This document shows, piece by piece, positions 42,679-51,199 of a stretch of DNA of 59,023 bases (within the stretch, counting starts at the first letter, position 1; each line of letters opens with the position of its first letter). The translations under genes and the position numbers were made by a program. The notes under the pieces are model-generated. The model saw only the letters and a list, made by a program, of their open reading frames with translations. It did no database searches and was not told where the DNA came from. The DNA is taken from contig JAUQPZ010000006.1 in the NCBI GenBank assembly GCA_030550155.1, forward strand, positions 1-59,023, given 5' to 3'. Source of the DNA: Thermoproteota archaeon. Its GTDB lineage: Archaea > Thermoproteota > Nitrososphaeria_A > Caldarchaeales > Calditenuaceae.

Positions 42679-43475
42679 AAATCATTTATACAATCATAGC
42701 ACTTTTGATCTCGTTTTTATTCATATCTCCCATACTGTGGATCGGCGTAATTTCTGTTAAGCCCACCGATTTGATATTCTCTGAAGTCATAAGCCTAACT
42801 TTCTTTCCTACGATCGAACATTATAGCAATGTATTATCATCACAATTCGTCACCTATTTGTTAAATAGTCTATTAGTTGCTTTATTCAACATTGCGCTCG
42901 TACTCTTAATATCTATTCCAGCAGCCTACGCTGTTAGTAGATTGAGAGTTGGCCGTAAAAATTTTATGTTCTGGCTTCTTACCCTAAGAATGACACCGCC
43001 AATAGTTTTTAGCATACCAATCTTTGTGATCTTTCAATTAATCGGTCTTCTAGACAATCTTCTTTCACTGGTTTTAGTGTATTCCATCTTTAATGTTCCT
43101 CTGGCCGTCTGGTTCTTCACCACTTTTATTAATGCTATTCCTCACGAGGTTGAGGAAGCGGCATTTATAGATGGTTGCGATATTTATAATCTATGGTTAA
43201 GAATCCTGATACCCATTATTATGCCTGCCATAGTTTCAATATCAATACTGAGCTTCATAGCAGCGTGGAATGAATACCTATTTGCCTTAATCTTAACAAT
43301 CACAAAGAGCCGTACTTGGACAATAGGTTCACAGATATTCGTAGGTACTTATAGAGTGCAGTGGGGTGAGCTTGCGGCTGCAGGCATAATAGGAGTCATA
43401 CCTCCTATCTTATTACTTTTTATTATTAAGGAACGTTTAATTCAAGGATTGACGTTAGGGAGACTTAGGGGGTGA
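42663..43475 (+). CDS. ABC transporter permease, MalG/UgpE type
   Basis: The second permease of the importer, with the EAA loop EEAAFIDGCDIYNLWLRILIPIIMPA and about six membrane helices (IIALLISFLFISPILWIGVI at the N terminus). The 270-aa length and N-terminal P-P/x-W-x-x pattern are typical of MalG-type proteins. It pairs with the preceding MalF-type permease. No ABC ATPase gene is found in the cluster. Confidence 0.9.
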   Translation: MADHMKIIYTIIALLISFLFISPILWIGVISVKPTDLIFSEVISLTFFPTIEHYSNVLSSQFVTYLLNSLLVALFNIALVLLISIPAAYAVSRLRVGRKNFMFWLLTLRMTPPIVFSIPIFVIFQLIGLLDNLLSLVLVYSIFNVPLAVWFFTTFINAIPHEVEEAAFIDGCDIYNLWLRILIPIIMPAIVSISILSFIAAWNEYLFALILTITKSRTWTIGSQIFVGTYRVQWGELAAAGIIGVIPPILLLFIIKERLIQGLTLGRLRG

Positions 43476-43480
43476 CACAT

Positions 43481-44644
43481 ATGAAAATATCAGTTAGCGA
43501 GATAAATGAGTGTGTACAGCTTGGTTTGGGTTGGCTAACATCTATGACAAGGCAAATCGGTAAAGATAAATATGCAATATATGAGAGATTTATGATAAAC
43601 CTACTTCAAATAAAGAAATTGTTTCGACCAGACTGTTGCGCCGAGTTTGGGTTACTACTAAGTGAGATAAATGAGGATAGTCAAGATTTAGCCACTATCA
43701 GGGAGGGCATAAAACGCTGGTTACTTGAATCCATTCATAACAATAGATACTTTTTTGGCTTTGATGAGGAGAAAAAGGTCTGGGTTAATCAATCATGGAT
43801 AAACGATAATTCAAAGGTCCTGATATATTTTATAAACGAAGAAGAATATGCTGTGGCAGAGAAGATTGCACGTTTTCTGTTGGACGCGCAGGATGTGTCA
43901 GGTGGATTTAAAGCCTGTCTCGTTGAAGACAGAGAGTGGTTTCCAGTATTCGTGACGACTACTAATTGGGCCACCTATTCATTATTAAGATTATACAGCG
44001 CAACCAAGAATAACGTTTACCTTGAAGCTGCTCTTAAGGGGTTAGATTGGCTAATCAATAAACAGAAACAAAATGGGAGGATAACAACCACATATGAACT
44101 GTATCGAGGTGAACCGATGCGTGAAAATTGGAGACCTCCGTCCTCCGAGACCGCGGAGGTAATCCTACCGTTAGTAGAGGCATCGAGATTAGGGTTTAAC
44201 GAATATAGGAAAAATTTAGAAGCAGCTCTGAGTTGGTTAATGACGCTTCAGCATGAGTCCGGAGGTATAATGAATTGTGATGACGAATCAATAAACGCTT
44301 CAGAAGAGTGTAATAAATATCTTGCGGATCTGGTCTACACAAACAGCTACGCGTTACTGTCAGCCATTGAAGCCTTAAAGGTTACGATGAGAAAAGACTT
44401 GGAAACATTCGTAGAGAAGCTAGCAACCTTTTTAATGAAAATACAGGTAAGAGAAGACGTTTTCTGGAAAGGAGGCTGGCGGGGATCGTACGATTTAATG
44501 GAGAAAAAATGGGCGGGCCGCTCTCTTTTAGGTGGCAACTTCGAAGAGGAGGGAGGAATGTACTCAGTCTATACAGGCTGGTCGGCCGCCGTAATACTGC
44601 TAGGTTTGACAAAACTTGCAAAGATAATTCAGAAAAATATCTAA
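43481..44644 (+). CDS. Alpha/alpha-toroid protein (terpenoid cyclase/prenyltransferase or glycosidase fold)
   Basis: The chain has repeated helical hairpins with QW-type motifs (LDAQDVSGGFKAC; INKQKQNGRITTT; LMTLQHESGGIMNC; the WLTSMTRQIGKDKY start), the pattern of an (alpha/alpha)6 barrel as in glycoside-processing enzymes and terpenoid cyclases. Given its place directly after two sugar permeases (ATG 43481, 5 nt after the permease stop), a saccharide hydrolase or lyase is likelier than a terpenoid enzyme, but no catalytic residues can be named. The ORF-track start at GTG 43472 overlaps the permease; the ATG with GGGGGTG upstream is preferred. AT-rich. Confidence 0.6.
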   Translation: MKISVSEINECVQLGLGWLTSMTRQIGKDKYAIYERFMINLLQIKKLFRPDCCAEFGLLLSEINEDSQDLATIREGIKRWLLESIHNNRYFFGFDEEKKVWVNQSWINDNSKVLIYFINEEEYAVAEKIARFLLDAQDVSGGFKACLVEDREWFPVFVTTTNWATYSLLRLYSATKNNVYLEAALKGLDWLINKQKQNGRITTTYELYRGEPMRENWRPPSSETAEVILPLVEASRLGFNEYRKNLEAALSWLMTLQHESGGIMNCDDESINASEECNKYLADLVYTNSYALLSAIEALKVTMRKDLETFVEKLATFLMKIQVREDVFWKGGWRGSYDLMEKKWAGRSLLGGNFEEEGGMYSVYTGWSAAVILLGLTKLAKIIQKNI

Positions 44645-45190
44645 ATTATCAATATATCGATAACATAATCTCATGGAGAGAGAAGGAAAGTTACTGAATA
44701 TTAATCTTACCATAATTTATTATCATGTGAATTATCAACTACCTCTGAGATTTAATGCTACGCCGTGAACTCATAATATGTATGGGATGCACAATAAATG
44801 AGTAACAGTTCATTTGGGGAATTTTATCATTATCAAGTCGAGTGCTTAGAGAACTACCTTGTCATTACAGATAAAAGCATAATCGTCGGAAATCTGTCGA
44901 GCAATTTTCACGAAAAACCCAACTGCTTAACACCCAGAAAACTCAGCACCTCTTGGGACCCGTCCGACGAGACGCCCTAAGTTTATCCTTACAGCCAAGC
45001 GTAACCGCGCACTTCACAGCCTCAGTGACAAATAATCTTATTATGCCTCCCCCAAACGAATTTCTCACGGTAACCATCGCATTACCTTTAACAGCTAGTT
45101 TGGTAAACTTTCTAAGGCAGGTGAAGGACTCCACGCTAGGAAAAAGCTCGTCGATGGATTTTAGCGAATAAGGCCAAATCATCTTCCGCC
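44645..45190. other. Gap without convincing gene (546 nt)
   Basis: The first 300 nt are AT-rich and contain only the short ORF 44798..44980, without a family match. The minus-strand 79-aa ORF 44943..45182 (MIWPYSLKSIDELFPSV) has an ATG but no partner or promoter I can trust. I see no tRNA, repeat or terminator hairpin clear enough to annotate. The gap separates the importer cluster from the decayed zinc-protein genes. Confidence 0.4.
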
Positions 45191-45442
45191 TTACTCCAAC
45201 CCTTCTATAAAGTGGAATGTTTCTCTACATTTTGGACATTCAAACTCTACATAATCCGCTTGGACATCTGTCGCCTCATCTCTTTCGAATACCAAGTGAT
45301 TTGGGTCTTGTGGGGAGGGGTAAACTTAGTAGCAGAGCCAGACCTTGTCGAATTCTAGGACATACTCAAGTGGGCTGCATCTGTGACACTCAAACCCCCT
45401 CCCGTTAAACCTGAGACTCATACGGGTAGGAGGCTCTGGCAT
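45191..45442 (-). pseudogene. Zinc-ribbon protein interrupted by TAA
   Basis: From ATG 45442 or 45421 the frame reads MSLRFNGRGFECHRCSPLEY, meets a TAA at 45326-45328, and continues as VYPSPQDPNHLVFERDEATD, ending at FECPKCRETFHFIEGLE with TAA 45191-45193. Two C-x-x-C pairs (CHRC, CPKC) flank the stop, as expected for one zinc ribbon. The C-terminal pair resembles that of the 40.2 kb protein (ECAECKED). The ORF track ends the gene at the first TAA and extends its start to 45616; the extra N-terminal 58 residues look unrelated. Confidence 0.5.
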
Positions 45443-45572
45443 GTATTTAACAATGAGAGGCCATACCTCAACGCCGTAACCGCATAGATATATTATCAGG
45501 ACGGTGGAAAGCGCTATACAATAGCCGTCGTGGCCTGCTTGACATTTATTCATGGCTGCGCATCGAGGCTGT

Positions 45573-45774
45573 ATGAGTGTTTTCAGTTTTAGGTATGACG
45601 ACTGAGTTAAATACAATGGATACCGCTGGAGCGTCCAGAACCCTTATGTTCTTGCCGACAGCGAAGATGAGGCAAGGAAGCTTTTGAAGAGGGGGGGGGG
45701 ACGCAGGACTGTGTGGCGACTGCCTCTCCGAAATGCTTTCCGATTGCGGGTATCAGGTGATGCGGAATGAGTGA
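45573..45774 (+). pseudogene. Small zinc-motif gene with in-frame TGA and poly-G frameshift
   Basis: ATG 45573 gives MSVFSFRYDD, then TGA, then VKYNGYRWSVQNPYVLADSE and DEARKLLKR up to a run of ten G (45691-45700). Frame 0 after the run gives noise; dropping one G gives DAGLCGDCLSEMLSDCGYQVMRNE and TGA at 45772-45774, which overlaps the next ATG (AATGAGTGA). The frame switch and the nonsense codon together suggest decay, though a poly-G switch could also be phase-variable. No family assigned. Confidence 0.4.
45691..45700 (+). repeat. Poly-G tract (10 G)
   Basis: Ten consecutive G between AAGA and ACGC. It sits inside the reconstructed small gene and the tract length decides which frame follows. 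Such a tract is prone to replication slippage and to sequencing error. Confidence 0.9.
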
Positions 45775-46899
45775 GGAATGGGGTGAGGAAGAGGTCGAAG
45801 AGGAGGAGTGGCAGGAAGAAGAATGGGGGGAGGAGGAATACGTCGATGAAGAATATGGGGAATATGAGGAGCGTGGGGAGGTCGGGCTAAGACAGGTTGG
45901 CCCCATCTCAAACGTCTCTGACAACCATCATCGGGGCTCGCCCAGGTGTGTCTGTGCTCGGAGCTGCCGTCCCACTACTGTTACGAGTGTCATGCCCGTT
46001 TCTGTTCAACATGTCATATACGGCATGTAAAGCTTCCAAGGTCGCTATCCTTCACAGAATATGTAATGGTGAGGAGGCATCTGAAATACATACGTCCAGA
46101 CCATACGATACTGGTGAAGATGTCGGAGGCGAGGAGGAGGCTCATGGAGACCTATGGAATAGACCAGGAGAGGGACAATGCCGAGAAGGTTTACGAGATG
46201 GCGACGAGTAATGGCCTCACAGACTAGCTTGCCGAGAACTATCTAAAAAACAGCTACGACAACGCTTTGAAATATATTGCGGAGCAGAGAATCGTCGTCG
46301 AAGGCTTCTCACCCGGGGAGGTGGCGAAAGCGATACACCACTGTAGCAGAAAGGTTCGCGAGAGCTATGTCAAGGAGTTGAGGAGGGAGCTTAGGCGGGA
46401 AATAATAATTCCCTTCACACACCTCCTGATTAGGGGCGGGGATGACAGGAGCTATCTGGAGAGGTTATATCAGAAAATCGTAGGCCTGAGTTCGGCGTTT
46501 TCAAAATCTGAGCCGAGCCTAGACCACTACATCAGAACAACAGCTCCCACAACCCTGTCAAACCTTTCCGATGGGGGCGGGGGCATAATGGCCCTCAGAG
46601 ACGTGGCGGAGCTTCTTGAAGAAGCTATGAGGCTATATTGTGAGACAGTGGGGAAGCCTAGGCCTGTCAGACATCATATTCGAAGCAGGGCGGCTGGAAA
46701 GCTGTTGAAGGCGGAGGAAATATTCACCGAGCAGCTGATAAACAATCTGAAGGAAAAGTTTCCCGAAGAAGCTTATAGAATAGTGTCGAGCATGAGGAAC
46801 ACCATCAAACTTCTCAAAAAAGAGCTGGAAGCATATTTGGATAAAGCCTCCTCCGAGCCTCAGGACACCATGCAGTCAAAGATTGAATCATATTTTTAA
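45767..46899 (+). pseudogene. Acidic-tail / B-box-like zinc protein, broken by frameshift and TAG
   Basis: Three ORFs line up. 45767 begins MSEEWGEEEVEEEEWQEEE, a low-complexity acidic tail. A shift near a G4 run (45933-45936) leads into frame 45946 with CLCSELPSHYCYECHARFC and STCHIRHVK, a Cys/His array like a B-box zinc finger. That frame stops at TAG 46225-46227, but 13 open codons (LAENYLKNSYDNA) connect it in frame to ORF 46267-46899, a 210-aa helical protein. The joined product would be about 375 aa. No enzymatic motif is seen, and the function is unknown. Confidence 0.45.
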
Positions 46900-46963
46900 C
46901 GTTACGTATCCTCCGAATATACTTTTTATGGAAGATAAGAGGGGGCTGTCGACTTAAGGCTAC

Positions 46964-47476
46964 TCATGACTTTATCCACTCCTCCGATACCTTCGGCCTG
47001 TATGTTGGGGAGCATGTGTTGAAGTGTTTTATCCTTCTCTTAGGCTCGCTGGACCAAGACTCTATCGTGTTCCTCCTTCCGAATGCCTCTGTCGGTATCA
47101 GTATAGACTGTAGGCATACTTTCTTTACTTTACATTCTCTATGGATATTCCACGACCCCTAGATACCTGTATGGTGAATACCTCTCCCCTCCCAATCTCC
47201 TTGGCAGCCCATCGATAGCCCCCTTGAAGAGATATGGAACCATCTCCTGACCAATTCATGGCCTACCCGGAATCCTAGCACGTCCAAGACCTCGGCAACC
47301 ATTCTAGGGCTGAAGCCCCCTCCACATACATCCCGACAGCAAGAACGCATACGAGGAAAAACATTTCTATCACTGAAGAAACCTATAAGACGGCCTAGGC
47401 CAACCCCCATACCCATCACCCCAACGAACGGGTAGGCCCAGACCATAGACCTTAAGTTAACAGTCCCGTCTCTCAC
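46964..47476 (-). pseudogene. IS6/IS240-like transposase remnant
   Basis: The N-terminal part has an HTH-like segment (GFSPRMVAEVLDVLGFRVGH), and the C-terminal part, in the same frame after TAG 47159-47161, has AFGRRNTIESWSSEPKRRIK and HFNTCSPTYRPKVSEEW, which match the C-terminal end of IS6-type DDE transposases. Only about 60 residues separate the two parts, whereas an intact transposase has about 150 with three acidic residues, so the catalytic core has been deleted. It ends at TGA 46964-46966. No inverted repeats were identified. Confidence 0.5.
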
Positions 47477-47482
47477 TTGTAT

Positions 47483-48237
47483 TCACTTCTTAGGTGGTTT
47501 TCGAGTCTTTGCTTTTTTTCTTATCATTGTGAAACCCTCTAGCTCGTAGAATTTTTGTCTGCTCCTTGCGCTTATGTAGAGGCTGTAGATGTTCTTTCTC
47601 AATCGGTATGGCTTGCCTTTTCTCTTATCGTGGATGGGGGTTCCTTTTTTCGCACGTAGATGCAGTCCGGTTGTTTTGATGCCTAGATCGCTGAGGGGTC
47701 TCTTGGTGTAGTTGAGGAATTGCTGGTCTGAATTAAAGCATGGAATAGACCCATCACTAATTACTGAGACTTCACTGTCGAAAAATCCATTTAGAAATCT
47801 CCTCTTGCAGTCTTTGCTGTGTTCTACGAATGGTTTTATCCTCTCTATGTCTATGGGATTCCGTAGAAATCCGTAGAGAACCTTTGATTGAACGGTTGTT
47901 CGTAACAACTCGATTCTTGTCATTGTAGGCTTTAGCGGATGCCTGTTGAGAACTTGTCCCAAGCACTTTGAGAACTCTTCTATGAACCCCCTATCTACGG
48001 CCTCGCCCCTACCTCGATGCTGCCTTTTCTTTTTCTGACTACCCATCCGTCGCCGGAGACAACTCCCATGATGTATGTGAGTTCTGGGGATTTCTCTAGG
48101 AAGTCCATGGACGGTATTCTACACCCGTTGAATGGGCTATGTATTCCTCTCAACCACTCACTGACCTGCGACTTGCGTAGCCGGACTCCGTATATCTTTT
48201 CTATCTCCCTTATGATCTTCTTGTACGAGTGTCCCAA
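47483..48237 (-). pseudogene. LAGLIDADG homing endonuclease with a frameshift
   Basis: Two ORFs belong together. The first (47995-48237) has an HTH-like start (YKKIIREIEKIYGVRL) and the first LAGLIDADG-type helix (LTYIMGVVSGDGWV). The second (47483-48046) continues with EAVDRGFIEEFSKCLGQVLN, PVDLE-like PIDIERIKPFVEH and the second LAGLIDADG-type helix (FLNGFFDSEVSV). They are joined by adding one G at a G4 run on the minus strand (C4 at 48006-48009 on the plus strand). Acidic residues at both active sites are kept (GDG, FDSE). It is free-standing; no intein or intron host is visible. The stop is TGA. Confidence 0.65.
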
Positions 48238-48352
48238 TCCCCACGCGCTCCCTGCCCAGCTAGAGGCTTTACGGCCCAGGAAAAGTAGGCTGCCCCAGCA
48301 CCATGCTGGGGATCCCGAGACGCCGTGTGTATTAAATCTCCTAAGCTTAAGT

Positions 48353-48712
48353 TTACTCTATATGCCTTATTTCCACTTTTAATCCGAGCTCGCGTAGTTG
48401 CTCATAGTGTTTGTCCGATGTAACTAGTGTCGGGTTTTTTGCTCTTGCGGACGTTGCTATGAGTAGGTCGGCGTCTGGTACTTTTACGCCTATACTTTTT
48501 AATTTTTCATATAATTTGCAGTATTCGTTTACGACATCATTGTTTAGAGAGATTATCTCATAGAGTTCTTCAAGGGAGGATTTTACCTCGTTTCGTTTAT
48601 GTGCCGGTACTCCTCGGAGAAATTCGATAAGGGTGATTACGCTGATAGAGCCCTCCTCTAGCGCCCCCCTTCTGGGGAGTTCGATCAGTATACTCGTGTC
48701 AAGCAGATTCAT
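48353..48712 (-). CDS. vapC: VapC-type PIN-domain toxin
   Basis: The 119-residue PIN domain has all acidic positions: Asp in MNLLDTSILIE, Glu in ITLIEFLRG, Asp in VPDADLLIATSA and Asp in LVTSDKHYE. VapC toxins cleave specific RNAs, often tRNA, with magnesium. The gene begins with ATG 48712, whose A-T-G-A overlaps the stop of the upstream vapB frame, the normal coupled arrangement. The start codon and active site appear intact while the antitoxin frame is broken. Confidence 0.88.
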   Translation of the reverse strand: MNLLDTSILIELPRRGALEEGSISVITLIEFLRGVPAHKRNEVKSSLEELYEIISLNNDVVNEYCKLYEKLKSIGVKVPDADLLIATSARAKNPTLVTSDKHYEQLRELGLKVEIRHIE

Positions 48713-48937
48713 CGCAATTCGAGCTCACTCCTAAGTTTTTTGGACTCCTCCAGCACATTACTAAGATCCTCTTCGGATAATGTTCTTCTGAGCTTTTCGA
48801 AGGCTTCGCGTCTTCTTTTCTCCTTTACCTCCTGATACAGCCCCAGAAGATATTCTCCCCACTCAGCGTTAGCCTTATCTTTTTTCTAGTATCTCTTTTA
48901 TCTCTTAAGGAAGCTATATGGTTGAATAACTAATCAA
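48709..48937 (-). pseudogene. vapB: VapB antitoxin gene, broken by TAG, TAA and an A6 frameshift
   Basis: The frame from TTG 48937 reads ISYSTI, then TAG (48914-48916), LP, then TAA (48905-48907), then EIKEILEK, and an A6 run (48880-48885) shifts the frame; dropping one A gives DKANAEWGEYLLGLYQEVKE through to SELELR and TGA 48709-48711 overlapping the vapC ATG. A VapB N terminus would read ...TIKLPKEIKEILEK, so both stops fall where Lys is expected (AAG and AAA changed at the first base). The charged C-terminal half is a typical antitoxin tail. The gene is therefore probably dead unless the sequence contains errors. Confidence 0.6.
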
Positions 48938-49163
48938 TCATTTAACCCACTAAATATATACCTTACTTTTTAAATACTGTCCTAATAAGGTAGGGTATTT
49001 AAAGCATTATCCGGCACTACCCCCAGTATAGTTCTCGTTTTCCGTTTTTTTGAGCGTATAGAACCCGATGGAAGACCTGTTCTCCATGAATTCTGGAAAG
49101 CCCGTAAATAGCAGCAGCTTACTAGGAATTACGACGAACATGGGCCCAAACGTTTCCCTAAAA

Positions 49164-49592
49164 TCAGGTCTGAGAAGCCTCTTTATCCCCCTCTATCCAT
49201 TCCGCCTTGAAGCCTTCGGCCCTCCTGTATACCCAGTAGGCCCTCCTCCCCTTATTCCTCACCCTCTCTAAGACACCCAACACCGCTAGGTGCTCAGGCC
49301 CAAGCCTCGCGTGCCGGAAGTCTTTTGGAGCCCAGCACCTCCTGTGGAGCTCTTGGGCAACCTCTGAGGGCGACCTTTACCTCTCGAAGAAGCCATCCTC
49401 GACCAAGAGAATAATCTTACCTTAAAGCTCACTCTCAGTAATCTTCACATAGACAGGCTACCTAGCAATAATAACTCTTGGAACCTCAACCCTAACCTCG
49501 AGTGATCCCAAGTTTTTAAGAAGAGTTTTCACCGCCTGCTCCAAGGCTTCAACCCTGTGCTTAAGCTGCTCAACCTCCGATCCAGAGCCCAT
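49164..49592 (-). pseudogene. Coiled-coil/HTH protein with three nonsense codons
   Basis: From ATG 49592 the frame reads MGSGSEVEQLKHRVEALEQA, a coiled coil, then TAG (49458-49460), PVYVKITESEL, TAA (49422-49424), GKIILLVEDGFFER, TAA (49377-49379), and finally RSPSEVAQELHRRCWAPKDF...LGVLERVRNKGRRAYWVY, a winged-helix-like DNA-binding tail, to TGA 49164-49166. No frameshift is needed; only three substitutions interrupt 139 codons. Plasmid/virus regulators of archaea often have this coiled-coil plus HTH form. Its role is unknown. Confidence 0.55.
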
Positions 49593-50533
49593 ACGCTACC
49601 AATACAGAAATTATAGGGGCATGTATTAAGCAAACCCAGCCCACAGAAAGACAAAATCGATAATATTTAATACACCCAAACCCTACAACTCGCAAGAAAG
49701 ATATGACGAGGAGGAAGGGCGCCGCTCCGGCTGGTGGCTGAGTCGTCCTGAGCAGCGAGGAGACTCCATCCACATCACTATTTTTGGGCTGGTCCGGTCC
49801 ACCCAATCTAGCTGGTAGGAATGGGATTCATGGACGACGTGGCTAAGCCTTATGGGTTTGAGCTTGTCCTCGGGAGCGAAGCCGGTAGCACATCAATGGT
49901 ACGGTCTACCGCTAGACTGACATAGTAGGGCTATATTTCTATGACGTCCCTGTCCTAGTCCGCTTTGCCTTTCGCTGGTTCACCTGCTGAAGCATCTCCA
50001 CTAGTGTCGAGAGCCTCTTATCATTCAATATTTTCGAAAATCTTCTAAGCCTTCTAGCCCCTCAGATTCAAGTCGCGCTTCTCCCCAGTCTGACCACACG
50101 AGTCGGGGGGTTGAGCTGAGCTACCAGGGCCGCGGTGTGTCTTGGTGTGGTGGGTGTTGGTGGAGCAGTTGAAGTCTACATACAGTGGGGCTACCACCCC
50201 AACATGCATTTTGGCAGGATTACCCTCAATAATCGTTGAGAGTATGCCCCTATTCTTTGAGACCGTGTAATGAAGATTGGAGCGACAGCCCCGAATACTA
50301 AAACAATCTGGGGCAGAATAACTGTGAGCTTAGACACGCTACAGGATCACAGTCCATAACCTAAGCGTAGCCCCCACATCTATCCTTGCCGTGAGGCATT
50401 CGTCGCTCTATTGCCCGGCCTTCATCTGGCTTCTCAGACGTTGTCAGATGACGGGCTCCCGGCTAAACCCTCCCCTCCTTTTTCCTCTTATTAAACATAC
50501 ATTTATGTAATGGTAGGAAGAGTCGTTGATGTT
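49593..50533. other. Degenerate stretch without intact gene (about 940 nt)
   Basis: No ORF here is convincing. Short open pieces on the plus strand look like coding fragments: MGFMDDVAKPYGFELVLGSE at about 49820-49880, and around 50135-50350 a stretch with in-frame TGA codons (VEVYIQWGYHPNMHFGRITL). These are probably the remains of one or more element genes. The 78-aa minus ORF 49570..49806 and the other short ORFs have no support. No tRNA or clear inverted repeat was seen. Confidence 0.4.
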
Positions 50534-50638
<105 letters not shown>

Positions 50639-50849
50639 ATCTAGGCATCTTGAACCGTGCTTGACCACGGCCCCACATTTTTACCCCCGTGGCAAACTTA
50701 AAATGATTGGCGTGAAAGCTGGCGCTGGATTTTGATTGAATATTGTGCGGGCTCCCTTCAGCTAGCGGGTTGACCACCACAGCTATTCTTGTGTAAATGT
50801 CAGAGTAGCCACTTCCCAGATTTGCCAACACGTCGTCCTCGGATGTTAG

Positions 50850-51128
50850 TCCAAGTCAGCAGCAACTCTAGTGGGGGAGGTCGGAGAATACTCGGCGCCG
50901 CTAATTATTTTCTCGAATTACGGAATAGCCCCATTGGATTTACGACTTATTGGGACGCCGGTAAGCTATGTGGCTTTTGAGAGGTTTTACGATGAGAGGC
51001 CTGAGGAGGTGCTTTTTGTAGCGGTCGAGAGAGATGCGAGCCATGGTGTTAACTCCGCGCGGACGGATAGTGAGGGGACTGATCGAGTTGGGACGGGTGG
51101 GGTGGTTGACGATTCATCTACCATCTGA
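50850..51128 (+). CDS. Hypothetical ORF, possibly a C-terminal fragment
   Basis: The frame is open from 50850; the ORF-track start is GTG 50871. It has a beta-like start (GEYSAPLIIFSNYGIAPLDL), a charged middle (ERFYDERPEEVLFVAVERDA) and a low-complexity Ser/Thr/Gly C terminus. No family recognised. The reading frame lies between the tRNA-Lys(UUU) and the SPFH operon and may be a gene fragment. Low confidence. Confidence 0.3.
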   Translation, partial: SKSAATLVGEVGEYSAPLIIFSNYGIAPLDLRLIGTPVSYVAFERFYDERPEEVLFVAVERDASHGVNSARTDSEGTDRVGTGGVVDDSSTI

Positions 51129-51168
51129 GGTTGAGTGATTGTTACGAGTTGGCGTCCTTTGACTTAGG

Positions 51169-51177
51169 TTTTTATAG
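51169..51177 (+). promoter_or_regulatory. TATA-like box for the SPFH/zinc-ribbon operon
   Basis: TTTTTATAG lies 23-31 nt before ATG 51200; no Shine-Dalgarno sequence intervenes, so a leaderless transcript over the five-gene operon is likely. Confidence 0.5.
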
Positions 51178-51199
51178 GGTGTGAAAGCTCGGAGTTGTA

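Noticed and set aside
44798-45182. Two short ORFs (60 aa plus, 79 aa minus) in the gap after the toroid gene
   Set aside because: Neither has a recognisable domain, coupled partner or clear promoter; they overlap on opposite strands.
49068-49271. 67-aa plus-strand ORF
   Set aside because: Overlaps the reconstructed minus-strand coiled-coil/HTH pseudogene and is Pro-rich low-complexity sequence.
39192-49592. Genetic-code reassignment of UAA/UAG to Lys in the island
   Set aside because: Some interruptions are TGA, several island genes end normally in TAA (VapC, zinc ribbon at 40.2 kb), and frameshifts are also present. Decay explains it more simply. Kept only as a check in the findings.
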